The position numbers were made by a program, and so were the translations under genes. From Candidatus Agathobaculum merdavium (GTDB lineage Bacteria > Bacillota > Clostridia > Oscillospirales > Butyricicoccaceae), in contig DXDE01000118.1 in the NCBI GenBank assembly GCA_019115615.1, positions 1-47,395 of the forward strand: a DNA stretch of 47,395 nucleotides, given 5' to 3'. Positions 32,639 to 40,845 of this stretch are shown piece after piece (within the stretch, counting starts at the first letter, position 1; the number at the start of each line of letters is the position of its first letter). The notes under the pieces were generated by a model that searched no databases, was not told the origin of the DNA, and saw nothing but the letters and a program-made list of their open reading frames with translations.

Positions 32639-33817
32639 TTACTTGGAAAGCAGCTTCTTCAGGCGCTCTGCAGCTTCGAGCGTGCGCTGCTGATCACCGA
32701 AAGCAGTCAGACGGAAGAAACCGTCGCCGTTCTTGCCGAAGCCTGCGCCCGGCGTGCCAACTACGTTGGCATTTTCGAGCAGGTAGTCGAAGAACTCCCA
32801 AGAACCCATACCATTCGGGCACTGCAGCCACAGATACGGGCTGGACTTGCCGCCGGTGTACCAGATGCCGAGCGAATCAAGCGTCTCGGAGAGTACCTTG
32901 GCGTTCTGTTTGTAGTAGCCGAGGGTTTCCTTGATCTGCTTCATGCCTTCCTCGGTAAAGCAGGCCGCTGCGCCTTTCTGCACGATGTAGGGAACACCGT
33001 TGAACTTGGTGGTCTGACGGCGCAGCCACATCTTGTTCAGCTTGCCGTCCATCAGCGCCTGCGGGACAACCGTCCAGCCGCAGCGCGTGCCGGTGAAGCC
33101 TGCCATCTTGGAGAACGAGCAGAACTCGATCGCGCAGGTCTTGGCGCCTTCGATCTCGAAGATCGAACGGGGCAGGTTTTCGTCTTCGATGAAACACTCA
33201 TACGCGGCGTCATACAGGATGACAGCGTTATTCGCGTTGGCGTAGTCCACCCAAGCCTTGAGGCCAGCACGGTCGTAAGCTGCGCCGGTCGGGTTGTTGG
33301 GCGAGCACAGGTAGATGATATCGGCATGCACCGACGCGTCCGGCAGCGGCAGGAAGCCGTTCTCCGCGGTCGCGTCCATGAAGATGACCTTGCGGCCGGC
33401 CATGACGTTTGTGTCCACATACACGGGGTAAACCGGGTCGGGAATGAGCACGGTGTTGTCCGCGCCGAAGATATCGAGGATATTGCCAAGATCGCTCTTG
33501 GCACCGTCCGAGATAAAGATCTCGTTGGTGTCGAGGTCTACGCCGTGGGTCTTGTAGTAGCCGACCAGCGCTTCGTGCAGGAAGCCATAGCCCTGCTCGT
33601 CGCCGTAGCCGTGGAAGGTCTCCTGCTTGGCCTGATCCTCTACCGCTGCGTGCAGCGCGTCGATAACGGCGGGTACGAGCGGACGGGTTACGTCGCCGAT
33701 GCCCAGACGGATGATGTCCGCTTCCGGGTGTGCGGCGGAATATTCGTTTACCTTGCGGGCGATCGTGGAGAACAGGTAGCTCTGCTCCAGATCGTCATAA
33801 TGCTTATTGATCTGCAT
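32639..33817 (-). CDS. dapL: LL-diaminopimelate aminotransferase
   Basis: Converts tetrahydrodipicolinate directly to LL-diaminopimelate using glutamate, bypassing the acylated intermediates. The 392-residue class I/II PLP enzyme shows [15 protein letters not shown], the [16 protein letters not shown] motif typical of Dap[12 protein letters not shown], and the PLP lysine K237 in [16 protein letters not shown]. Its start overlaps the end of pyrG by 14 bp, so the two are coupled. With dapF upstream it supplies the next step to meso-DAP for lysine and peptidoglycan. No dapD or dapE is seen, consistent with the DapL route. Confidence 0.95.
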   Translation of the reverse strand: MQINKHYDDLEQSYLFSTIARKVNEYSAAHPEADIIRLGIGDVTRPLVPAVIDALHAAVEDQAKQETFHGYGDEQGYGFLHEALVGYYKTHGVDLDTNEIFISDGAKSDLGNILDIFGADNTVLIPDPVYPVYVDTNVMAGRKVIFMDATAENGFLPLPDASVHADIIYLCSPNNPTGAAYDRAGLKAWVDYANANNAVILYDAAYECFIEDENLPRSIFEIEGAKTCAIEFCSFSKMAGFTGTRCGWTVVPQALMDGKLNKMWLRRQTTKFNGVPYIVQKGAAACFTEEGMKQIKETLGYYKQNAKVLSETLDSLGIWYTGGKSSPYLWLQCPNGMGSWEFFDYLLENANVVGTPGAGFGKNGDGFFRLTAFGDQQRTLEAAERLKKLLSK

Positions 33818-35420
33818 GTTCTTTGCTCCTTTTCAGCGATGCTGCGACAAACGCCTTGAACAGCGGATGCGCGCGGTTGGGACGGGATTTGAATTCGGGA
33901 TGGAACTGTACGCCGATGTAGAACGGGTGGTTCGGGATCTCGACGGTTTCAACCAACTCACCCGTGGGCGAAGTGCCGGTAATCATCATGCCCTTGGCCT
34001 CGATCTGCTCACGGAAGTTGTTGTTGAACTCATAGCGGTGACGGTGGCGTTCGGAGATCATTTCCGAGCCGTAAGCCGATGCCATGATGGTGTCCGGACG
34101 GATCTTGCAAGGGTAAGCGCCAAGACGCATCGTGCCACCCTTCTTGGAAACGCCCTGCTGGCTTTCCATCAGGTCGATAACCGGATGGGTGGAATCCGGA
34201 TCGAATTCGGAGGAATTGGCATCCTCAAAGCCGAGCACGTTGCGTGCGTAGCTCATGACTGCAATCTGCATGCCAAGGCAGATGCCGAAGTAGGGGATAC
34301 CCTGCGTGCGGGCATAGTTGGCTGCACAGATCATGCCCTCAATGCCGCGCGGGCCAAAGCCGCCGGGCAGGATGATACCGTCGACTTCGCCGAGCAGCTT
34401 GTCCACGGTCGAGTCGTTGATTTCTTCTGAATCAACCCAGTCGATATCAACAAAGCAGCCGGTTTCGTAACCGCCGTGCTGCAGCGCTTCTGCAACGGAC
34501 AGGTAAGCGTCGTGCAGCTTGACGTATTTGCCGACCAGCGCAATTTTGACGTGCTCCTTGCGGGAGGCGATACGCTCAAGCATGGCAATCCAGTCGCTCA
34601 TGTCGCCCTTGGGTGCGCCGATGGCGAGCTCACGGCAGACAATGTCGGACAGATGGCTCTCTTCGAGCATCATAGGTGCCTGATACAGAACCGGCAGCGT
34701 GCGGTTCTCGATAACGCAGTCCTCCTGCACGGTGCAGAACAGCGAGATCTTACGCTTGATGTCGTCGTCCAGCGGCTGGTCAACACGCGCGACAATAATG
34801 TCCGGGGAAATGCCCAGACCGCGCAGTTCCTTAACCGAGTGCTGGGTGGGCTTGGACTTGGGTTCATTCGAGCCGGAGATGAACGGTACGAGCGTTACAT
34901 GGATAAACAGGCAGTTGCGGCGGCCGACCTCGGTCGCGACCTGACGGATCGCTTCGAGGAACGGCTGGGACTCGATGTCGCCGGTCGTGCCGCCGATCTC
35001 AGTGATGACAACGTCAGCCGAGGTCTTTTTGCCGACCGAATAGATGAACGATTTGATCTCATTGGTGATGTGCGGAATAACCTGCACGGTTTCGCCCAGA
35101 TACTCGCCCGCGCGCTCCTTGTTCAGGACGTTCCAGTACACCTTGCCGGTGGTCAGATTGGAGAACTTGTTCAGGTCCTCGTCGATGAAGCGCTCGTAGT
35201 GGCCGAGGTCGAGGTCGGTTTCTGCACCATCGTCAGTGACATAAACCTCGCCGTGCTGGAACGGGCTCATCGTGCCGGGGTCAACATTGATATACGGGTC
35301 CAGCTTTTGTGCGGCAACTTTGAGGCCACGGCTTTTCAGCAGGCGGCCGAGCGAGGCGGCCGTGATGCCCTTGCCCAGACCGGAGACGACGCCGCCGGTC
35401 ACGAAGATATACTTTGTCAT
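33804..35420 (-). CDS. pyrG: CTP synthase
   Basis: Makes CTP from UTP with glutamine and ATP. The 538-residue protein has the N-terminal synthetase domain with [20 protein letters not shown] (P-loop), the [20 protein letters not shown] motif and [17 protein letters not shown]. The C-terminal glutaminase has LPGGFGPRG, nucleophile Cys in [10 protein letters not shown] and the HPE triad residues in [12 protein letters not shown]. Its ATG overlaps the dapF stop codon (ATGA). The placement between two diaminopimelate genes is unusual. Confidence 0.97.
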   Translation of the reverse strand: MTKYIFVTGGVVSGLGKGITAASLGRLLKSRGLKVAAQKLDPYINVDPGTMSPFQHGEVYVTDDGAETDLDLGHYERFIDEDLNKFSNLTTGKVYWNVLNKERAGEYLGETVQVIPHITNEIKSFIYSVGKKTSADVVITEIGGTTGDIESQPFLEAIRQVATEVGRRNCLFIHVTLVPFISGSNEPKSKPTQHSVKELRGLGISPDIIVARVDQPLDDDIKRKISLFCTVQEDCVIENRTLPVLYQAPMMLEESHLSDIVCRELAIGAPKGDMSDWIAMLERIASRKEHVKIALVGKYVKLHDAYLSVAEALQHGGYETGCFVDIDWVDSEEINDSTVDKLLGEVDGIILPGGFGPRGIEGMICAANYARTQGIPYFGICLGMQIAVMSYARNVLGFEDANSSEFDPDSTHPVIDLMESQQGVSKKGGTMRLGAYPCKIRPDTIMASAYGSEMISERHRHRYEFNNNFREQIEAKGMMITGTSPTGELVETVEIPNHPFYIGVQFHPEFKSRPNRAHPLFKAFVAASLKRSKEHADQ

Positions 35421-36262
35421 AACTCGATTTCCCCCTTAAATACGGTCGTTGCCGCGCCCGTCATGAACACGGTCTGGTCGGTGTAGCGCACGGTAAGATC
35501 GCCGCCGCGCAGATGTACGGTGATATCCTCGTCCTTGCCAGCGCGTCCGGTCAGCACTGCGGCCACGCCCACCGCGCATGCGCCGGTGCCGCAGGCCCAG
35601 GTTTCGCCGGAGCCGCGCTCCCATACGCGCATTTTGAGTGTGCCATCCGGCAGGACATTGACAAACTCCGTGTTGACGCGTTCCGGAAACAGCGCATGAT
35701 GCTCAAATTTGGGACCGATCCGTTCCAGATCCAGCCCGTCGATATCCTCATCAAGGAAAATCACACAGTGCGGGTTGCCCATCGAAACGCAGGTGATATG
35801 ATAGACCTTTTCGTCTATCACCAGCGGCGCGCCGATCACGGTGTCGCCCTCGAGGTCAACCGGAATATCGGCAGGCTTGAGGATCGCCGCGCCCATATCG
35901 ACACGGGCGGACAGCATTTTGCCATCTTCGACGGTCAGTTCGAGTGTTTTTACACCCGAAAGCGTATCAATCATCACGGTTGTCCGGCCGTCGGTCATGC
36001 CGTTGTCGTACAGGTATTTGCCGACGCAGCGGATGCCGTTGCCGCACATTTTACCCTCCGACCCGTCAGCGTTGAAAATGCGCATCTGTGCATCTGCTTT
36101 ATCCGACGGGTTGATCAGGATCACGCCGTCGCCGCCGATGCCAAAGTGCGGTTCACTGAGCCGGACGGAGAGCGAAGCGGGGTCAGGCACGGTCTGATCG
36201 AAGCAGTTGAAATAGATGTAGTTGTTGCCACAGCCGTGCATCTTGGTGAAGGACAGCTTCAC
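35417..36262 (-). CDS. dapF: Diaminopimelate epimerase
   Basis: Interconverts LL- and meso-diaminopimelate, making the peptidoglycan and lysine precursor. The 281-residue protein begins [18 protein letters not shown] and has the two catalytic cysteines C73 in KMCGNGIRC and C224 in [11 protein letters not shown]. It is a PLP-independent racemase fold. The start is GTG with AAGGAGGG 7 bases upstream. It is the first gene of dapF-pyrG-dapL. The last four bases overlap pyrG. Confidence 0.96.
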   Translation of the reverse strand: MKLSFTKMHGCGNNYIYFNCFDQTVPDPASLSVRLSEPHFGIGGDGVILINPSDKADAQMRIFNADGSEGKMCGNGIRCVGKYLYDNGMTDGRTTVMIDTLSGVKTLELTVEDGKMLSARVDMGAAILKPADIPVDLEGDTVIGAPLVIDEKVYHITCVSMGNPHCVIFLDEDIDGLDLERIGPKFEHHALFPERVNTEFVNVLPDGTLKMRVWERGSGETWACGTGACAVGVAAVLTGRAGKDEDITVHLRGGDLTVRYTDQTVFMTGAATTVFKGEIEL

Positions 36263-36284
36263 ACGGGCTCCCTCCTTAGATCAA

Positions 36285-36337
36285 ACAAAAAATGGTATAT
36301 GAGCGGGCAGAATCAGGCCGACGCTCATACACCATTT
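36285..36337 (-). terminator. Strong intrinsic terminator just upstream of dapF
   Basis: On the minus strand, AAATGGTGTATGAGCG and CGCTCATATACCATTT pair over 16 positions (one mismatch) around a 16-base loop, followed by T6. It may end the transcript from the ANTAR gene 106 bp upstream. A possible promoter (TATGAT at 36348-36343, TATACT at 36343-36338, poor -35 boxes) abuts it, so it could instead be a 5' attenuator of dapF. Confidence 0.75.
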
Positions 36338-36442
36338 AGTATATCATAATTCGATGTGGATTTCTCTATACAAATCAAAAAAAGCGGAAAAATTTTGTCG
36401 CAGTAAGGGAGTTGGTTTTGGGCGGTATCGCACAAAAAATGC

Positions 36443-37015
36443 TCACTGCGGCATGCCGCCATGAATAATATCCTCGGCTACGATGCGTTTGGTGCAGCGG
36501 CGCTGCATTGCCTGCTGCTCAATATAGGCGTGTGCATCCGGCTCGGTCATGCCGCAGCATTCGATCAGCAGGCACTTGGCGCGGTCAACCAGACGGATGT
36601 CTTCAATACGCTGCTGCAACCGATGGTTTTCCTTGCGAAGACCGGTCAGCCGTGCACGTGCGGCGCGCGTCATGCGCAGCGCCTGCAGAAACAGGGTGCG
36701 GGACAGCGGTTTCGGAATGACGAACACACCGTCGTCCTCGACTTTGGCAGAGACTTCGTCAGCAATTTCCGCTTTGGTCAGCAGGATCACGCCGGCAGCC
36801 GTTTCACAGGCGGCCTGCGCCAGCTCGTGGCCAAATTCATCAGGCAGAGGGGAATTGATCAGGATCAGGTCAAAATCCCCATCGACCAGTATACGCCGCG
36901 CCTGCGCACCCGAGGCGGCGGGCACGGTCTGCGCCTGTACGCCGCAGGAGGCGAGGAACTGCGCGAGCATATCCTGCGACTTGGACGTAGCGGTGACAAT
37001 CAGCATGCGTTCCAA
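36443..37015 (-). CDS. ANTAR-domain RNA-binding antiterminator with a pseudo-receiver domain
   Basis: A 190-residue protein with an N-terminal receiver-like domain (about 1-115), a helical linker and a C-terminal ANTAR domain (about 125-185, ending RCTKRIVAEDII). ANTAR domains bind RNA hairpins with hexaloops and prevent transcription termination. The receiver is degenerate: where the phospho-acceptor Asp is expected the sequence is LILINSPLPDE, with N54, and the N-terminal acidic pair is replaced by TATS. The conserved Lys is kept (IPKPLS). Start is TTG, 11 bases after GAAAGGAGGG. It is the last gene of the glutamate-synthase/glnA operon, so it likely controls nitrogen genes. Confidence 0.9.
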   Translation of the reverse strand: MERMLIVTATSKSQDMLAQFLASCGVQAQTVPAASGAQARRILVDGDFDLILINSPLPDEFGHELAQAACETAAGVILLTKAEIADEVSAKVEDDGVFVIPKPLSRTLFLQALRMTRAARARLTGLRKENHRLQQRIEDIRLVDRAKCLLIECCGMTEPDAHAYIEQQAMQRRCTKRIVAEDIIHGGMPQ

Positions 37016-37056
37016 ACGGCGTTGCCCTCCTTTCGGGTAAGAGTGGGGGCGGGGGA

Positions 37057-38376
37057 TCAGTAGCGCTCAAAGTAGAGTGCGCGTTCTGCCTCATAGCGGT
37101 CATCCGCCTGCGCGATGCGGTCATGCTCTGCCTGCTTGACCTCGAAAAATGCTTCGCGCATCTTTCGGGGCAGGCAGCTGGCAATGAAAGTGCTGTCCTG
37201 TGCGCAGCGGATCGCCTCACACAGCGTACCGGGCAACGCGTCATACTGCGCGCGCACATCGTCGGGGGCAGTGAACAGGTTGTTGTCGCAGGCAGGCGCG
37301 AGTGGCAGCCGGTGGCGGACACCGTCCAACCCCGCCTCAATCAGCAGGGCAAAGACCAGATAGGGATTGATGCACCCATCAAACGAGCGCACTTTCATAC
37401 GGTTGGCAAGTTTGCCGTTTGCCAGTGGGACGACAATCAGTGGCCCTCGATTGCGGTGCGACCATGTGATGTGCCGCGGCGCTTCAAACTCGCCCAGACG
37501 CTGGAACGAGTTGGTCAGCGGGTTGCCGAACACGGTCATTTCTGCGGCGTGCTGCAGAATGCCCGCGACAAAGCTGCGGCCATCCGCACTCTGTTCAAAG
37601 TCTGGGTGGAATAGGTTTTGTCCGTTTCGCGTGATGGAGATGGACAGATGCAGGCCGCTGCCGGGGATGCTGGGCAAGGGCTTGGGAAGGAAGGAGGCGT
37701 ACAGTCCGCTGGATGCAGCCATGGATTTAACAACCCATTTGAATGTGATAAAGTTGTCCGCGGCTTCGAGTGCTTCAGCATAGCGGAAGTCGATTTCGTG
37801 CTGGCCGGGGCCTTGTTCGTGATGCGAGGACTCCGGCTGAATGTTCATTTCCTCGAGGGTCAGGCAGATCTGGCGGCGCACGTTTTCCGCCTTGTCGAGC
37901 GGTGCAACGTCAAAATATTCGCCGTGGTCATGCGGGATGACGGTGGGGCAGCCTTTTTCGTCCTGCTCGAACAGGTAAAATTCGCTGGCGGTGCCAAAGG
38001 TGATCGCATAACCAGACTGCCGTGCACGGCGGACAGCCTCGCGCAGCAGATAGCGGCCGTCACCTTCAAAGGGTGTGCCATCCGGATAACGGATATCACA
38101 ATAGAAGCGCACGACACGGCCCTGCGACGGACGCCACGGCAATACAGATAGTGTTGCCGGGTCGGGGAACAGCAGCAGGTCGGAATCGTCGACATTCAAA
38201 AAGCCGCGCAGCGAGGAAGCATTGAAGTGGATGCCGTGTTCAAAGGCGCGCGTAAGCTCAGTCGGCATGATGGCGATGTTTTTCTGGTTGCCGAAGATAT
38301 CGCAAAAGGCCAGACGGATGAACTTAACGTCGTTTTCCTCAATAAATTGCAGCACTTCGTGCATAGTGGTGTCCAT
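37057..38376 (-). CDS. glnA: Glutamine synthetase type I homologue with altered active-site residues
   Basis: A 439-residue GlnA-family protein with the N-terminal beta-grasp domain (RLAFCDIFGNQKNIAI) and the catalytic domain. Gapless comparison of motif blocks with Salmonella GlnA shows FNASS for FDGSS (D50 to N52), GTASEF for GPEPEF (E129 to A130; E131 kept as E132), IVVP for IRIP (R344 to V315) and MKVR for IEVR (E357 to K328). Kept are HHE (186-187), GQHE (E194), H243, E298, R310 and R330. Two of three n2 metal ligands are thus gone, so normal activity is doubtful. It follows the GXGXG subunit gene and precedes the ANTAR gene. ATG 38376 has GAGAGGAG upstream. Confidence 0.9.
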   Translation of the reverse strand: MDTTMHEVLQFIEENDVKFIRLAFCDIFGNQKNIAIMPTELTRAFEHGIHFNASSLRGFLNVDDSDLLLFPDPATLSVLPWRPSQGRVVRFYCDIRYPDGTPFEGDGRYLLREAVRRARQSGYAITFGTASEFYLFEQDEKGCPTVIPHDHGEYFDVAPLDKAENVRRQICLTLEEMNIQPESSHHEQGPGQHEIDFRYAEALEAADNFITFKWVVKSMAASSGLYASFLPKPLPSIPGSGLHLSISITRNGQNLFHPDFEQSADGRSFVAGILQHAAEMTVFGNPLTNSFQRLGEFEAPRHITWSHRNRGPLIVVPLANGKLANRMKVRSFDGCINPYLVFALLIEAGLDGVRHRLPLAPACDNNLFTAPDDVRAQYDALPGTLCEAIRCAQDSTFIASCLPRKMREAFFEVKQAEHDRIAQADDRYEAERALYFERY

Positions 38377-38429
38377 AAGAGCCGCGCTCCTCTCTAAATA
38401 AATATGATATGCGCCGCGCAACGCAAAAA

Positions 38430-39158
38430 TCAGGATTCATAGGTATAAAGCTGATGGTAACCGGCTTCGGGGTTTGGCGTAAGGACAAAATACTGTTGCG
38501 CAAGCAGCGCGGCCGCGTCACCGCCGAAGTAACGGCAGTAATCTTCCACATAGGGAGCGATGCCGTCGAGGTCGGTCCGATCTGCCGGGCTGACCAGTAC
38601 CTGTCGGGGCAGACCTGCCGGCGCCTGATCACATCTTAACACAATTTTGCCGCCGTGCATACCCGTGCCGCAGAAATTGCCAGCGGGGTAAGCGCCATTC
38701 TGTCCGCGGCCGAGCACGAGAATTAGGCCACCGGCCTGATATTCGCCGAGGAACGAGCCTGCTTTGCCGCCGATCACGATAGCAGGGAAGTGCTGCTCAT
38801 AAGCCTTCATATGAATGCCGCCGCGGTAGCCGCAGTCACCTTCGATGAAGATGCGTCCGCCGCGCATGCCGTAGCCGCAGGCGTCGCCAACATTGCCGTG
38901 AACAATGATATCGCCTTGGTTCATGGTGTCGCCGACGGCTTCCTGTGCGTTGCCGAATACTTCGATGGTCGATCCGCAGAGGTACTGGCCAAGGCCGTTG
39001 CCGGGCGTGCCGTGGATAGTGATGGTGCGGTTCGCAGAGCCGCAGCCGAGATAGCGCTGGCCGATCACGTTTTCGACCGTGATTTCGCTGTCGTCAATCG
39101 CGCGGATCTGCTCATTGAGCTGCTGATAATAGGTGAGGTTTACCTGTACAGTCGTCAT
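38430..39158 (-). CDS. Glutamate synthase GXGXG-domain subunit
   Basis: A 242-residue protein equal to the C-terminal beta-helix domain of the glutamate synthase large subunit. The repeating GXGXG pattern is visible: GYGMRGGRIFIEGDCGYRGG, VIGGKAGSFLGEYQAGG and GTGMHGGKIVLR. In the large enzyme this domain is structural and holds the glutaminase and synthase domains apart. Here it is a separate subunit. Its ATG overlaps the stop codon of the oxidoreductase gene by one base, so it is translated with it. Confidence 0.92.
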   Translation of the reverse strand: MTTVQVNLTYYQQLNEQIRAIDDSEITVENVIGQRYLGCGSANRTITIHGTPGNGLGQYLCGSTIEVFGNAQEAVGDTMNQGDIIVHGNVGDACGYGMRGGRIFIEGDCGYRGGIHMKAYEQHFPAIVIGGKAGSFLGEYQAGGLILVLGRGQNGAYPAGNFCGTGMHGGKIVLRCDQAPAGLPRQVLVSPADRTDLDGIAPYVEDYCRYFGGDAAALLAQQYFVLTPNPEAGYHQLYTYES

Positions 39159-40396
39159 CAGTGTGCGCCTCCTAACTGTTTTGCGCGCTCAGCGCGGGAG
39201 AATGCCATCAGCTGCGGCTTTTCGCGGATGAGGTCAAAGTCGATCGTGTCAAGCGGGGTTCGCTCACGGATGAGCGAGGTGTAGATGCCCGCGCGGTCGA
39301 CATCGCCAATCAGAATAAAGCCGACCAGATGGTTGTCGCGCGTGACCAGCAGCTTGTAGTTTTCGCCGTCCTGTTCGAGATATTGTTCTCCATCGTACGA
39401 ACCGGCAGTGATCATGTGCAGCCCCAGAAAACCAGAAGCGTTCATGGGGATTGCTTTGTCGAAGGATGCTTTGCCGCCGGCCATGTTGCGGCCCGCAGTC
39501 TCGCCCTGCAGGTAGGCGTTGGGTAGGATGGCGAGGATGCGGTCGGTGTCAGCGGAAATATCGTGCGATACCGTGCAGTCGCCCGCCGCATAAATATCCG
39601 GCACGGTGGTGGCGGAGCAGTTGTTAATCAGAATACCGCGGTTTACTTCGCAGCCCGCGTCAGCGGCGAGTTCGGTATTCGGCCGTACGCCGACTGCTAC
39701 GACCAGTACGTCAAAGCCGAGTGTGGCGCCGCTTTGCAGGGTAGCGGTATTGCCATCGAAGCGGGCGACGCTGTCGCCGAGGATGAAACGCACGCCTTTG
39801 CCTTCAAGGTGCCGCTGGATAATGGCGGCAGGTACTTCGGTCAGTACATTGGGCAGGATACGCGGTGCAAGGTCAATGACGGTCAGTTCTTTCGCGCGGT
39901 GGCAGATGCCTTCGGCACATTTCAGGCCAATCAGACCTGCGCCGACGATAAGTACACGTTTGTCGCTTGTTTCACCCAGCATATTGTTCAGCCGCTTGGC
40001 ATCGTCCAGCGTCATAAAACTGGTCTTGTTCTGCACGGTGTCCAGCCCTTCCATCGGCGGCACGAACGGCCGTGAGCCGGTGCAGATACAAAGTTTATCA
40101 TAGGGAACGGTTTCGCCGCCCTCGAGCAGTACGTTTTTTGCCGCATGGTCGATTTTGGTTACTGTGCGTCCCAGCATGGTTTTGACACCGTTTTTCTCAT
40201 AAAAGTCGGCCGGACGGTAATGCAGCATCTTGTCCTCGGTCGTTTTGCCCAGCAGCAGATAGGAAATCAGCGGCCGGCCATACACGGGATAGATTTCGTC
40301 TGAAATGACGGTGATTGCGCCATCGCGGTCGACCGCGCGGATACCTTCGATTGTGCCGACAGCTGCCGTGCCGTTGCCGATAATCACGTAATTCAT
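39158..40396 (-). CDS. FAD/NAD(P)-dependent oxidoreductase of the glutamate synthase cluster
   Basis: A 412-residue flavoprotein starting MNYVIIGNGTAAVGTIEGIR (FAD motif). It has YPVYGRPLISYLLLGK, the NAD(P)-binding VLIVGAGLIGLKCAEG near residue 146 and the second FAD motif VPDIYAAGDC near 265. It would pass electrons from NAD(P)H to the Fe-S subunit and on to the FMN subunit. ATG 40396 is chosen because GAGAGGTG precedes it; the open frame upstream covers the Fe-S gene on another frame. It lies 5 bp after the Fe-S gene. Confidence 0.93.
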   Translation of the reverse strand: MNYVIIGNGTAAVGTIEGIRAVDRDGAITVISDEIYPVYGRPLISYLLLGKTTEDKMLHYRPADFYEKNGVKTMLGRTVTKIDHAAKNVLLEGGETVPYDKLCICTGSRPFVPPMEGLDTVQNKTSFMTLDDAKRLNNMLGETSDKRVLIVGAGLIGLKCAEGICHRAKELTVIDLAPRILPNVLTEVPAAIIQRHLEGKGVRFILGDSVARFDGNTATLQSGATLGFDVLVVAVGVRPNTELAADAGCEVNRGILINNCSATTVPDIYAAGDCTVSHDISADTDRILAILPNAYLQGETAGRNMAGGKASFDKAIPMNASGFLGLHMITAGSYDGEQYLEQDGENYKLLVTRDNHLVGFILIGDVDRAGIYTSLIRERTPLDTIDFDLIREKPQLMAFSRAERAKQLGGAH

Positions 40397-40401
40397 GCGT
40401 T

Positions 40402-40830
40402 TCACCTCTCCTCGTACACAATGGCCTTGTTCGGACAGCCCTGTACGCACATGGGCTGGCCAAACGCATTCTTGGCGCACAGCTCGCATTTCTGGATTGC
40501 GCCCTCGTTCGAGGTGGACAGCGCACCGTACGGGCAGGACAGGATGCAGGTATAGCAGCCGACGCACTTGTCCGAGTCGATCTGTACCGCGCCATCCACG
40601 ATGGACAGCGCGCCCGAAATGCAGCCCTTGACGCACAGCGGGTCGGTGCAGTGACGGCAGTTGACCGCAAAGGAAATATTGTCGCGCTCCTCGATGCGGA
40701 TACGCGGCGCGATCTTATGATCTTTCAGTGCCTTGACCATCGAGGACTTGCCCGAGTTGGCAAAGGCGCAGTAATATTCGCACAAATGGCAGCCGAGGCA
40801 CCATTTTTCGTTGACGTAGATTCGTTTCAT
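40402..40830 (-). CDS. Four-cluster 4Fe-4S ferredoxin-like subunit
   Basis: A 142-residue protein with sixteen cysteines in four CxxCxxCxxxC-like groups: 11/14/17/21, 58/61/66/70, 89/92/95/99 and 115/118/128/132. This is the HycB/DmsB-type arrangement able to hold four [4Fe-4S] clusters. Between the FAD and FMN genes it should wire electrons between those subunits of glutamate synthase. No signal peptide, so cytosolic. It lies 15 bp downstream of the FMN subunit gene with GGAGG in front. Confidence 0.94.
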   Translation of the reverse strand: MKRIYVNEKWCLGCHLCEYYCAFANSGKSSMVKALKDHKIAPRIRIEERDNISFAVNCRHCTDPLCVKGCISGALSIVDGAVQIDSDKCVGCYTCILSCPYGALSTSNEGAIQKCELCAKNAFGQPMCVQGCPNKAIVYEER

Positions 40831-40845
40831 GCCTGTGTTGCCTCC

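Noticed and set aside
36285-36355. A fourth hexaloop-terminator before dapF: ATATAC-TAAATG-GTGTAT next to the terminator
   Set aside because: The loop is TAAATG, lacking A1 and G4, and much of the hairpin would lie upstream of the predicted transcription start.
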